DNA of 64,000 bases from Paenibacillus doosanensis (GCF_025060755.1 NZ_JANYUY010000013.1:62001-126000); one strand, 5' to 3'; shown: positions 46,301 through 54,687, counted from the first letter of the stretch. Translations and numbers: made by a program. The notes: generated by a model not told the origin, from the sequence alone.

Positions 46301-46464
46301 TTGGTCGTATCCTGAACCATCTCGGTAATCGTCAGGGGAGGGATCGGCACGGAGACCGCTGCGGCTTGCGCCGTAGGCAGCCCGTGAAGGCCGGCAAGCG
46401 GAGGGAGGGCAAGGAAGAGCGCGAGCCCTGCCGTAAAACGTCGTTTCCATTTATGGGTTATCAT
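43380..46464 (-). pseudogene. Broken LTD-FN3-SLH surface protein gene
   Basis: AAAGGAG precedes ATG 46464, which opens an 816-codon frame: signal peptide (to about residue 35), lamin-tail domain (about 40-190), two FN3 domains (about 220-400), a beta-propeller-like part (about 420-720) and a Big2-like domain. Near 44030 one base is missing and coding moves to another frame (LKGIAVNDEPLAGFDPQTKAYVY), a cadherin-like domain. Near 43690 it moves to the third frame inside an SLH repeat (LGITQGYENGSFGIGRQITR), with SLH1 and part of SLH2 absent. In SLH3 a TGA at 43428-43430 replaces the Arg codon after DDYST, beyond which 15 more SLH codons run to a stop at 43380. A truncated, secreted, unanchored 816-residue product may still be made. 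Confidence 0.75.
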
Positions 46465-46836
46465 TTGAACACTCCTTTAGAAAGGCTTATGCTGTGTGCT
46501 GCCGATTGCAGCGATTTTTGGGCAACGCCAAAAAGACGAGATCCACCTCCCCGTACAAATCGTCTCCTTCTCGCCCGTATTGCGGCCAGAAAGGGAAAAT
46601 GTTGTAGGATCAGGGTTTTCTCATCGTCTCCACCCATAGTCCTTATAAATAAAGCGCATTCAAATCGAGAAAAGTATATCATAAGCCTTAGTCTCTGTAT
46701 AGTTAATAATCCGTTAAGCTCTATGAAAAACAAGAGCCGTTTTCCGGCTTGCGGTGAGCGGATGAGGGGGGACCGGTTCGCCTTTTTTGTTCGCCGGGCC
46801 GCATGGCCAATCGGTAAAACGATTGGGGAGAAGGCT

Positions 46837-46917
46837 CTCATACTGCTGCATCGGCGCCATCATGAGCCGGTTGCGAAGTTTGAGATTGCCGACGGTTAGC
46901 GGGATATCGAGGGTCAT
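46837..46917 (-). pseudogene. Remnant: N-terminus of flavin oxidoreductase (OYE family)
   Basis: Twenty-seven codons on the minus strand read MTLDIPLTVGNLKLRNRLM followed by MAPMQQYE. That is the start of an NADH:flavin oxidoreductase (old yellow enzyme family). The rest of the gene is missing and the frame runs into unrelated sequence. It abuts the Lrp-like remnant on the other strand. Confidence 0.5.
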
Positions 46918-47098
46918 CGATGTCGTGCTGTTCAAAACGGGCAACTGTGCGGAGTTCCAACGCTTCTGCACGGAATCGCCGGACGTCATCGGATTGTACC
47001 GTATTAGCGGGAAGTTCAATTTCACGTTGAAAGCGACCGCCGAATCGCCGGAAACGCTGACCGCATTTCTCGATTCCAGCAGCCCTAACGGCTTCCCC
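46916..47098 (+). pseudogene. Remnant: C-terminal effector domain of Lrp/AsnC regulator
   Basis: About 60 plus-strand codons, from IDVVLFKTGNCAEFQRF through PDVIGLYRISGKFNF to LTAFLDSS, read like the RAM ligand-binding domain of Lrp/AsnC proteins. No DNA-binding part precedes it and it decays after FPSKPC. It begins where the oxidoreductase remnant begins on the opposite strand. Confidence 0.45.
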
Positions 47099-47124
47099 TC
47101 GAAGCCCTGTATCCCGGCTCCGCC

Positions 47125-47162
47125 TTGACTTTTCCGGGCACGGTCACTACAATTTGTAGTGA
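47125..47162 (+). promoter_or_regulatory. Promoter and operator of BlaI/M56 operon
   Basis: TTGACT (47125-47130), 17 bases, TACAAT (47148-47153) form a near-consensus sigma-A promoter. The perfect palindrome TCACTACAA-T-TTGTAGTGA (47144-47162) covers the -10 element and matches the TACAnnTGTA-type operators of BlaI/MecI/CopY repressors. This implies autorepression. Confidence 0.85.
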
Positions 47163-47174
47163 GAGGTGTGGCAA

Positions 47175-47594
47175 TTGAAAATTCATCATTTCAAAACGAA
47201 TGAAAGCGGTTTGAACCGGTTCTTCGGCGCGTTGGAAGCCAAGATCATGGACATTCTGTGGGACGGCGCGGAGAAATCGATCAAGGACGTGCAGCAGAAG
47301 CTCGAGCGCGATCAGAAGAAGCTCGTGAACTTCAACACCGTCATGACGGTAATGAACCGTCTGGTAGAGAAGGGCGTGCTGAATAAGCGGCTGGAAGGCA
47401 GGTCTTTTGCTTATAGTCCCGTTCTGTCCAAGGAACAGTTCATCGACACGCAGTCCAAAGAATTGACGCATGAGCTGATTGAAGAATTCGGCCCGCTTGT
47501 CGTGAGCCATATGCTCGACGCCTTGGAAGAGGCGGACACGGAACTGATGGAAAAGCTGGAACAAAAAATAAAACAGCTGAAAAAGGAAACGTAA
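47175..47594 (+). CDS. BlaI/MecI/CopY-family repressor
   Basis: A 139-residue winged-helix repressor. The DNA-binding part (about residues 10-80: LEAKIMDILWD, FNTVMTVMNRLVEKGVLNK) and the C-terminal dimer helices are complete. In this family signals act by proteolysis of the repressor (BlaI) or by metal binding (CopY); no CopY-type CxC motif is present at the C-terminus. TTG 47175 is preferred, with GAGAGGTG eight bases upstream; GTG 47166 overlaps that site. It lies directly behind its predicted operator and is followed after three bases by the M56 peptidase gene. Confidence 0.88.
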   Translation: MKIHHFKTNESGLNRFFGALEAKIMDILWDGAEKSIKDVQQKLERDQKKLVNFNTVMTVMNRLVEKGVLNKRLEGRSFAYSPVLSKEQFIDTQSKELTHELIEEFGPLVVSHMLDALEEADTELMEKLEQKIKQLKKET

Positions 47595-47597
47595 TCG

Positions 47598-48446
47598 ATG
47601 TGGGAAACTCGATCGAAGCTGATTTTTGGTTCGTGTATGCTGATTGCGGGGCTGATGTTTTTCCAGATGGGCATGTATACGATGCATGCGCTGGCCGGCT
47701 GGGAAGTGAAATATAATGTCATCCAGTTTTGCCATACGGCGATCCGGTCGCTGGGCGTCACATGGGCCGGTTATATGCTGAACGCTATCGTATTTCATAC
47801 GCTGCTGCTCGCGGTTTGGAGCGCGGGCAAGCAGCTGTATTTATCCCGAGCCTTTCACGGGAAGCTGCGGCTATACCGGCACGAGGCGCTGACCCGGCAG
47901 ATTTGCGAGCAGTACGGCGGCGGGAGCGCGCCGCTAACCGTCATTCGCGGCTCTGCGCCGATGGCCTTTGCGGCGGGGGTATGGAAGCCGCAAATCGTCT
48001 TGTCGACGGGCTTGCTGGAGCTGCTTGATCCGAGCGAGCTGGCGGCGGTCATCCACCACGAGACGTTCCACCGCAAGCACGGCGATCCGCTGAAAATATT
48101 TTTGCTGTCGCTCCTCGCCTCCGTGATGTGGTATATGCCGATATTGAAATCCTTTCATCATAATTATAAAATCGTCAGGGAAATCCTGGCCGATAATTAC
48201 GCGATAGATAAGCTGGGAGGCTCGGCGGATCTTGGGGGAGCGCTTCTCAAGCTGCTGAAGGGACAAGCTCCCGTGAACTTGCCGATCCCGCATGTATCCT
48301 TTACGGACACGTCGATCAACTTCCGCATCCGGAAGCTGCTGGAGCCGCACGGCGAGCTTCCGCTCAAATGGCCTTTCACGCCTGCCATGATCTCGGTTCA
48401 GGCGATGCTCGCTTTATGCTCGATGTTTATTGTTGCGATGCATTAA
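47598..48446 (+). CDS. M56-family (BlaR1-like) membrane metallopeptidase
   Basis: A 282-residue membrane peptidase with about four spans. The zinc motif HETFH (H-E-x-x-H) near residue 155 and the later Glu (REILADNYA) match the M56 family. The large extracellular penicillin-binding sensor of BlaR1 is missing, so it does not sense beta-lactams in the known way. It probably cleaves the BlaI-type repressor after an unknown signal. Its partner gene is three bases upstream. Confidence 0.87.
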   Translation: MWETRSKLIFGSCMLIAGLMFFQMGMYTMHALAGWEVKYNVIQFCHTAIRSLGVTWAGYMLNAIVFHTLLLAVWSAGKQLYLSRAFHGKLRLYRHEALTRQICEQYGGGSAPLTVIRGSAPMAFAAGVWKPQIVLSTGLLELLDPSELAAVIHHETFHRKHGDPLKIFLLSLLASVMWYMPILKSFHHNYKIVREILADNYAIDKLGGSADLGGALLKLLKGQAPVNLPIPHVSFTDTSINFRIRKLLEPHGELPLKWPFTPAMISVQAMLALCSMFIVAMH

Positions 48447-49384
48447 CGCAATCGCGGCGAAAAAGCGGCTGCAGCCGCCTGTAGGAGGCGGAACGGTGCA
48501 AGCTGCGTCCTGTTGGCCGGATTTCCGCCGGTTCATGAGGGTACGATTCATGAAACCGGGGGAAGACGGTGAGCGGAATCGGGTTTTCCCCGTCCGCTGC
48601 GCTGCTCATTTGATCTTCCCATCGCCGCCGTTGAAACCGGATTTTGGGATTGTTTACGGAGAAAATCCGTTTTTCTTAGGCGAACGCTGGCGCTTTTCCA
48701 GATTCCTTCCAAGGAAAGCTAACGCTAACGGACACCGGCGACCTTAAACCGTCCTAATCCGCCGGGTTCAAACGGTAACGGTCAACACGGCGCTTATTGG
48801 CCCCGGTTCGCCTCGGAAGAGAGCTACTTCAGGCAAAAAGCTGCGCCCTTGTCCGTTAGAAATCCGAAAGGCCGGTTTAAGCGCAAATAGCTGCGTCTGT
48901 GTCCGTTATCGTTTTCGTTGACGATTCAGTTGCAAGGGCGCTCGTTTTGGAGAAGACGTCGATAGACGTTGTTCTCACCTGTTCTCACCGCATCGGCATA
49001 GTGCAGTTATCGAAATCGTTATCGTAATAATAACCCCTCGGTATCGGCTGTGGAAACCTCTTGAACGCGATCAAGCAAGCTTTGAACACGGACATGCAGG
49101 CATCTGTATGTTGTTAGGAGAGCGATGGACGTTTTCGCATGCACAGCGACACTACGGGTTGTAGTTTGTGGCTTTTACCGGCAGATGCTTTCCCGATACG
49201 AGCTTCTTCTCTTACGCCGGCATCGCCCGGACGTTCATAGAGTCAAGCGGCACGCCGCGCCTTTCCGGCAGAAGCCGCCGTCTTTGCAGAGTATCCTTGA
49301 CCCGCCTCGCCCGCTGCATAGCACCGCTTATGTTGCCTACCGCAGCTTGGGCCAGTTATATTATAAGGAAGGAGGAAGTCGGCG
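48447..49384. other. Long intergenic region with repeated motif, no gene recognised
   Basis: About 940 bases without a convincing gene. It contains a GC-rich palindrome (GCGGCTGCAGCCGC near 48465) and several copies of a short repeated element, annotated separately. Open frames are short, lack ribosome sites and look random. The last 60 bases carry the ribosome site AAGGAGGAAG of the DoxX gene. Confidence 0.5.
48725..48909. repeat. Short intergenic repeat (TAACGGACA element), three copies
   Basis: AGCTGCGCCCTTGTCCGTTAG (48839-48859) and AGCTGCGTCTGTGTCCGTTAT (48889-48909, 17 of 21 identical) are exactly 50 bases apart. An inverted copy CTAACGGACACCGGCG lies at 48725-48740. The pattern suggests a dispersed intergenic repeat family. 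Whether it occurs elsewhere in the genome cannot be seen here. Confidence 0.5.
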
Positions 49385-49792
49385 ATGCCGCATGTAAAAG
49401 AAGGGCTCGGCGCTTTTATATTAAGAGTGGCGCTCGGATTTACTTTTTTCATACACGGTTGTTTGAAGTTTCAGGGGGGAATCGAGAATACCGCGGCATT
49501 CTTTGAAACGCTGGGCTTGCCGGGCATATTGGCCGATGCCGTAGGCGTGGTCGAGCTTGTCGGCGGCGTGTGCGTTATGCTGGGCATCGGCGCTCGCACC
49601 GTTTCCGCGGCTTTTGCGCTGATTTTGCTCGGTGCGATCTTTACGGCCAAGCGATCCGCGGGATTTGCGGGAGGCTGCGAGCTGGAAGTGGCTCTGCTCG
49701 CCATGTCGGTACATACGATGCTGAGCCCCAATCCGATCTTCGCCGTCGGCAATTTGCTGACGAGGGCGGAGGCTACGGGCCGGGAAGGCTGA
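49385..49792 (+). CDS. DoxX-family membrane protein
   Basis: A 135-residue protein with four predicted membrane spans. The N-terminal GAFILRVALGFTFFIHGCLKF and the VVELVGGVCVMLGIG motif are typical of DoxX/MhqP-type proteins. Family members are linked to oxidative or thiol stress and quinone detoxification. AAGGAGGAAG lies before ATG 49385. It leads a group with two thiol-disulfide enzymes, which suits a redox role. Confidence 0.85.
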   Translation: MPHVKEGLGAFILRVALGFTFFIHGCLKFQGGIENTAAFFETLGLPGILADAVGVVELVGGVCVMLGIGARTVSAAFALILLGAIFTAKRSAGFAGGCELEVALLAMSVHTMLSPNPIFAVGNLLTRAEATGREG

Positions 49793-49912
49793 ATAGGGCC
49801 GCGGACCACCGGCTTCCCGTTCGGAACCGCACCCGGGGGAGCAGCGAAGCCGGTGAAACGATATGACGATTGTGGTAATATAAACAATGATAGAAAGAAG
49901 AGGGGTATTTCC

Positions 49913-50617
49913 TTGAAAGCTACAACGAAAAAAGCGACTTATAAAGAGCAGAAGAAGCTGGAGAAGCAAAAAGAACAAGCGCGCATGCGGAATATTATGT
50001 GGATTACGGCGGCCTGCGTCGTCGCGCTCATCGCTATTATCATTATCGTAATGCCGAAGCCGCAGCCGGTGCAAATGCCGTATGAATCGATGCCGACGCT
50101 CGGCAAGAGCGACGCGCCTGTCAAAATCGTCGAATTGGGCGATTACAAATGTCCTTCCTGCAAAGTGTTCAGCCAGCAAATCGAACCGCAGCTGCAAAAA
50201 GATTTCATCGATACGGGGATCGCATCGCTTCATTTTATGAACTATACGATCATCGGCCCGGATTCCAACACGGCGGCGCTGGCGGCCCAATCGATTTTCC
50301 ACCAGAATAACGACGCGTATTGGAAATTTTACGACGCGATTTACAAAGCTCAAGGGGATGAGAAGCTGCCTTGGGCGACGCCGGAGTTTTTGACGGAGCT
50401 GGCCCGCAAAGAAAACCTGCCGATAGACTACGACAAGCTGACGGCGGATATTGCGGGGAAAACGTACCAAAGCGAAATCGACGCGCATAACGCGTTCGCC
50501 CGCAACAATCAAGTTGGCGGCACGCCGACATTGTTCATTAACGGCAAAAAGTTCGACGACGTATTCGATTACAACAAGATCAAAGCTGCGATCCAAGAAG
50601 CGCAAAAGGGTGAGTAA
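49913..50617 (+). CDS. bdbD: DsbA/BdbD-type thiol-disulfide oxidoreductase
   Basis: A 234-residue membrane-anchored thioredoxin-fold enzyme: a basic coiled N-terminus (1-27), one membrane span (about 28-48) and an extracellular DsbA-like domain with active site Cys80-Pro-Ser-Cys83. The cis-Pro loop reads GGTPTLFING. It introduces disulfides into exported proteins. AGAGGGG lies eight bases before TTG 49913; the frame extends back to 49853 without a ribosome site. The partner BdbC gene starts five bases after its stop codon. Confidence 0.88.
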   Translation: MKATTKKATYKEQKKLEKQKEQARMRNIMWITAACVVALIAIIIIVMPKPQPVQMPYESMPTLGKSDAPVKIVELGDYKCPSCKVFSQQIEPQLQKDFIDTGIASLHFMNYTIIGPDSNTAALAAQSIFHQNNDAYWKFYDAIYKAQGDEKLPWATPEFLTELARKENLPIDYDKLTADIAGKTYQSEIDAHNAFARNNQVGGTPTLFINGKKFDDVFDYNKIKAAIQEAQKGE

Positions 50618-50622
50618 ACGAC

Positions 50623-51054
50623 GTGATCCGATCGATATGCAAGCAATACGGGTTGTATATGGCCTGGGCGGTGTCCTTGGTCGCGGTAGCGGGCAGCTTG
50701 TTTCTGAGCGAGGTGCTGGGCTTCGAGCCGTGCAAGCTGTGCTGGTTCCAGCGCATCTTTATGTACCCGCTCGTCATTGTGCTGGGCATGGCGTGCTATA
50801 AAAACGACCGCAGGCTAATCCCTTACGTGCTGCCGCTCAGCGTGATCGGCGGGCTCATCTCGCTCTATCATTACGCGGAGCAAAAAATTCCCGGATTGGC
50901 CAAGCTGCTTCCGTGTACGGTCGGGGTTCCGTGCAATCAGGATTATATCGACTGGTTCGGCATTATTACGATTCCTTTAATGGCGCTTACGGCATTTATT
51001 TTCATTACGGTGTTCCTGCTGCAGGCCCGCCGTTCCGGCGGCGAAGAGGAGTAA
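50623..51054 (+). CDS. bdbC: DsbB/BdbC-type disulfide-generating membrane protein
   Basis: A 143-residue four-span protein that reoxidises the DsbA-like partner and passes electrons to quinone. Both cysteine pairs are present: Cys37-x-x-Cys40 (EPCKLCWFQR, the DsbB signature) and Cys98/Cys104 in the second extracellular loop. GTG 50623 follows the preceding stop codon closely. Forms an operon with the BdbD-type gene. Confidence 0.9.
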   Translation: MIRSICKQYGLYMAWAVSLVAVAGSLFLSEVLGFEPCKLCWFQRIFMYPLVIVLGMACYKNDRRLIPYVLPLSVIGGLISLYHYAEQKIPGLAKLLPCTVGVPCNQDYIDWFGIITIPLMALTAFIFITVFLLQARRSGGEEE

Positions 51055-51083
51055 TCCGGCATTCGGCCCGGGTTGCGGCAAGG

Positions 51084-51157
51084 ACGGCTTCATAAGCGAT
51101 ACCGCTTTTTACGCAGAATGCGAAAGAGGCGCGATGCTTATGGAGCCGTTTTTTTTG
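51084..51157 (+). terminator. Terminator of bdbD-bdbC operon
   Basis: ACGGCTTCATAAGCGAT pairs with ATGCTTATGGAGCCGT (one bulge, one G-T), with a nested loop of about 40 bases, and ends in TTTTTTTT. It lies 30 bases after the bdbC stop codon. Confidence 0.75.
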
Positions 51158-51488
51158 TTGTGAAGGAAACGATGCGCGGACATAACCGGGAGCTTCTCCC
51201 GATGGGGGATGAGGCGTTCGCACCGATTCGGCCGACATATAGCGGCCGTTCGGGCGCGGGTCCGCAGACAAGCGGCGCAGCAAAGCTGTCTAAGGCCGGC
51301 GGAGCCGAGTGCGCGATTCTGTTGCGGCGCCCCGGCCTCTCCCGGAGCAGGATGTTTTGCATCGCAAGCTGTCATGATTGAGCGGGCCGGTCCATATATT
51401 GGTACAAGCGGGAAACTCTCGTTGCAGAGGTTACAGCGAGTTCATCGATGCCTGTTGTCAACTATTGACGGAGATGGAGTGAGGAAGT
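51158..51488. other. Upstream region of copA, no gene recognised
   Basis: About 330 bases with only random open frames. No CsoR-type GC-rich operator and no copZ gene are seen. The ribosome site GAGTGAGGAAGT precedes copA. Confidence 0.45.
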
Positions 51489-53738
51489 ATGAACGGCACA
51501 ATGCCTACGGCTGTAAGGCAGGTCGTATTGAACATTTCGGGAATGACATGCGCGGCGTGCGCCGCACGAATCGAGAGAGTCGTCGGCCGCATGGATGGGG
51601 TCGAGCAGGTTAACGTCAATCTGGCGATGCACCGGGCGTCGCTGTCGCTGCTGCCGGAGCGGGTGGACGTACATCAGGTCGCGGACAAAATCCGGATGCT
51701 CGGCTTTGCGGCGCAGGAGTATGCGCCCGATGAGAAGAATGTCGAGACAGCCGACCCGTTCGACATTGCCAAAACCGGAATAATCTTCTTCCTCTCGCTT
51801 TTGTTTATGCTGCCGTTTATTTGGGCGATGGCCGGACATCACCGGCTCACCTCCTCGCTATGGGTTCCCGAGCTGATCGTCAATCCGTGGTTTCAGCTGG
51901 CATTGGCGACGCCGGTGCAGTTCGCGATCGGCCTTCCGTTCTACATCCGGGCGTTTCATGCTTTGAAGAGCGGAGGGGCCAATATGGACGTGCTGGTAGT
52001 TATAGGGACGTCCGCCGCTTACGGCTACAGCCATTATTTGATGTTTCACGGAGCCGCCGCTGCCGGTCACGGCATGGCCGCAGGGCATCACAGCCCGCTG
52101 TACTTCGACGCCAGCGTCATGATTATGACAATCGTCTGGTTCGGCAAATGGCTGGAGGCACTGTCCAAGAGACGGACGGTGAACAGCCTGCGCGAGCTTC
52201 ATCGGCTGCGTCCGGATATGGCCCGTGTCATCAGGGATAACAAGGAGCAGCGCGTGCCCTTCGAAGAGGTCGCCTCCGGCGATTTGCTGCTGGTCAAGCC
52301 CGGCGATAAGATTGCGGTCGACGGCATCGTCGTGGACGGACAGGCCTCGGTGAACGAATCGATGATCAGCGGGGAGAGCCTTCCCGTGGATAAGCAGCCG
52401 GGAGACCGCGTGATGAGCGGCACGGTAAGCCATAACGGGATGCTCGTGTTCAAGGCGACGCAGGTCGGCAACCAGACGACGCTGGCCAAGCTGATCCGTC
52501 TGATGGAGGAGGCGCAGTCGTCCAAGGCGCCGATTCAGCGGATGGCGGATAAGCTGTCGGGCATTTTCGTTCCGATTATTATCGCTATCGCCGCGCTGAC
52601 GTTCGCCGCCTGGTATTTCCTGTTGGAGCCGGGAATCACCGGCGGAGCGCTGGAGAAGGCGATCGCCGTGCTGCTCATCGCCTGCCCCTGCGCGCTCGGA
52701 TTGGCGACGCCGACCTCGATTCTGGTCGGGTCCGGGCGGGCGGCGCAGCTCGGCATTCTGTTCAAGGAAGGGAAGCATCTGGAGACGCTTCCGCAGGTTA
52801 ACGTCGTGCTGCTGGACAAAACCGGCACGATTACTGCCGGCAGGCCGCAGCTAACGGACGTGCTGGCGGTTCGCCGCCCGCCTGAGGCGCTGCTGCGGCT
52901 TGTCGCAGCGGCCGAGCGGCCGTCGGAGCACCCGCTCGCGCGCGCCATCGTCGAGGCAGCCGAGCGGCCGCACGGCGGCCCTGCGCAGGAGCCGGCGCCC
53001 GCCTGCGAGGCGTTCGAAGCGCATGCGGGCCGCGGCATCCGCGCCGTCGTTGAGGGCCGCGAGGTGCTCGCGGGCACGCGCCTCTGGCTGCAGGAGCGGG
53101 GCGCCGCCCCTGCGCTGCAGTCCGCTCGCATCGAGCGCTGGGAGCGCGAAGGCTGCAGCATCATTTACGCGGCGGTCGACGGGGAATGGGCCGGAGCGAT
53201 CGCGCTGAGCGACAAGATCAAGCCGACCTCGCGCCAAGCGATCCGGCAGCTGCAGGCGATGGGCGCGGAAGTGATGATGGTTACCGGCGATCATCCGTCT
53301 ACCGCCCGGTCGATAGCGAGGCAGACCGGCATCCGCCATGTCTATGCGCAGATGCTGCCGGAGGACAAGGTCGCGCTGGTCGATAAGCTGAAGCGGCAGG
53401 GCAAGCGGGTCGCCATGGTCGGCGACGGAATCAACGACGCGCCGGCGCTGGCGGCGGCCGATGTCGGCATCGCCATCGCGCAGGGCACGGACATTGCCAA
53501 AGCGGCCGCCGACGTCGTGCTGCTGAAGGGGGACTTGAAGGGGATGGTGCGAGCGCTGCGCATCAGCGGCAGGACGATGCGGATCATCAGGCAAAATCTC
53601 GGCTTCTCGCTGCTGTACAATACGCTGGCGATTCCGTTTGCCGTTACGGGGTATTTGGCGCCGTGGGTCGCCTGCACGGCGATGGCCTTCAGCTCGGTTA
53701 CCGTCATCGTAAACTCGCTGCGGCTGCAGAAGGCGTAG
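51489..53738 (+). CDS. copA: Copper-exporting P1B-type ATPase CopA
   Basis: A 749-residue P-type ATPase that pumps Cu+ out of the cell. It has one N-terminal heavy-metal domain with Cys21-x-x-Cys24 (GMTCAAC), a transmembrane Cys399-Pro-Cys401, the phosphorylation site Asp443 (DKTGT), the SEHPL motif and GDGINDAP. Bacillus CopA has two metal domains, so this is a one-domain form. A His/Met-rich extracellular loop (HGMAAGHH) fits copper. A GC-rich stretch (52900-53130) inside the nucleotide-binding domain stands out in composition. No chaperone gene is adjacent. Confidence 0.9.
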   Translation: MNGTMPTAVRQVVLNISGMTCAACAARIERVVGRMDGVEQVNVNLAMHRASLSLLPERVDVHQVADKIRMLGFAAQEYAPDEKNVETADPFDIAKTGIIFFLSLLFMLPFIWAMAGHHRLTSSLWVPELIVNPWFQLALATPVQFAIGLPFYIRAFHALKSGGANMDVLVVIGTSAAYGYSHYLMFHGAAAAGHGMAAGHHSPLYFDASVMIMTIVWFGKWLEALSKRRTVNSLRELHRLRPDMARVIRDNKEQRVPFEEVASGDLLLVKPGDKIAVDGIVVDGQASVNESMISGESLPVDKQPGDRVMSGTVSHNGMLVFKATQVGNQTTLAKLIRLMEEAQSSKAPIQRMADKLSGIFVPIIIAIAALTFAAWYFLLEPGITGGALEKAIAVLLIACPCALGLATPTSILVGSGRAAQLGILFKEGKHLETLPQVNVVLLDKTGTITAGRPQLTDVLAVRRPPEALLRLVAAAERPSEHPLARAIVEAAERPHGGPAQEPAPACEAFEAHAGRGIRAVVEGREVLAGTRLWLQERGAAPALQSARIERWEREGCSIIYAAVDGEWAGAIALSDKIKPTSRQAIRQLQAMGAEVMMVTGDHPSTARSIARQTGIRHVYAQMLPEDKVALVDKLKRQGKRVAMVGDGINDAPALAAADVGIAIAQGTDIAKAAADVVLLKGDLKGMVRALRISGRTMRIIRQNLGFSLLYNTLAIPFAVTGYLAPWVACTAMAFSSVTVIVNSLRLQKA

Positions 53739-53961
53739 CGGGGACCGCGGCGCGCGCTTTTATCTCCCCCCGACGCGGATCGAGCCGTCGGGGTAGAAGC
53801 GGAGCAGTTGGTTCGCGCCGCAGGTCCATGAACTTCGCCGCCATCGCCACGGCTGCCAGCGGTTATATGCGATCGGCTATCATTTGCATATCGTCGCCGG
53901 ATTATAGGAGCTTCGGCAGCAAGAGCGTCTCTGCGCAGCAGAAGGCGCTCTTGCTGCGATG

Positions 53962-54519
53962 TCAGCGGTCCGCGGACGTTAGCGGGATCGTGCGCAGCAT
54001 CAATTCCCCGACTTCTGTTGCTATTCGTTCCGTACTGCCTTGCAGCTGCTTCAATACAAAAGATTCCATAATGCCTAAAACAGCCATGCTTAGAAATTTC
54101 AGAACGATTTCGGGATCTTTTTCAGGGTCGCTCCTATCGATTTTTTGGCTAAGCTGATCCATCATAAAGCCCAGCAGTCTTTCCCTGAACGAGACAGTGC
54201 TTTTACTTGCAAACAAAGCCGCGAAGAATGCCTGATGTCGCTCGAAATATTCGAACCAAATCACGGTGCCCTCTACAAAGCCCTTCTCTTTTTTTTGCTC
54301 GCAAATCATTTCCAATTCCTTTAACTGTTCATTCACGACGGCATCCAGCAGGTCATGTTTATCAACATAGTGCAAATAAAATGTTTTTCTGCTTATATCC
54401 GCTTTTTCAGTGATTTGTTTAACCGTTATTTCATCAAATCCGTCTTCAATCAGCATGGCTAAAAATGTGGATTGAATAGCTTTTTGCGACTTTACGATTC
54501 TTCTGTCTATTGTATTCAT
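53962..54519 (-). CDS. TetR/AcrR-family repressor
   Basis: A 185-residue regulator. The N-terminal helix-turn-helix (about residues 10-55: EITVKQITEKADISRKTFYLHYVDKHDLL) is complete and the rest is an alpha-helical ligand domain. It is divergent from a hydrolase gene, with two inverted repeats between them, so it probably represses that gene and itself. GGAG lies ten bases before the ATG at 54519. A stem-loop (GCAGCAAGAGCG/CGCTCTTGCTGC, 53912-53957) lies just after its stop. Confidence 0.88.
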   Translation of the reverse strand: MNTIDRRIVKSQKAIQSTFLAMLIEDGFDEITVKQITEKADISRKTFYLHYVDKHDLLDAVVNEQLKELEMICEQKKEKGFVEGTVIWFEYFERHQAFFAALFASKSTVSFRERLLGFMMDQLSQKIDRSDPEKDPEIVLKFLSMAVLGIMESFVLKQLQGSTERIATEVGELMLRTIPLTSADR

Positions 54520-54558
54520 AATGGAGGAAGCTCCTTAATACGCAAAATTTGATAATGT

Positions 54559-54572
54559 GTGTATTAATACAC
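54559..54572. promoter_or_regulatory. Palindrome, candidate TetR operator 1
   Basis: GTGTATTAATACAC is a perfect 14-base palindrome, 40 bases upstream of the TetR start codon. Its half-site GTGTAT recurs in the second inverted repeat. Confidence 0.55.
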
Positions 54573-54622
54573 GAATTCGGAGATGTGGCAATTGAGCAGC
54601 CTGCGTTTATATTATATCATAA

Positions 54623-54654
54623 ATACACGCGAGAGTATTATAACTCTTGTGTAT
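54623..54654. promoter_or_regulatory. Inverted repeat, candidate TetR operator 2
   Basis: ATACACGCGAGAGT and ACTCTTGTGTAT form an imperfect inverted repeat 34 bases upstream of the hydrolase start. The outer half-sites ATACAC/GTGTAT are those of operator 1. Confidence 0.5.
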
Positions 54655-54687
54655 ATATAATAAAAATAAGCAAAGGCGGTTTTCGAT

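Noticed and set aside
46244-46899. Plus-strand open frames around the start of the LTD gene
   Set aside because: They oppose a well-supported start with ribosome site and signal peptide; no family features.
48839-48909. CRISPR-like spacing of repeats
   Set aside because: Only two direct copies, imperfect, with no cas genes in the window.
51073-51381. 102-codon plus-strand frame upstream of copA
   Set aside because: It runs through the bdb terminator, lacks a ribosome site and looks random.
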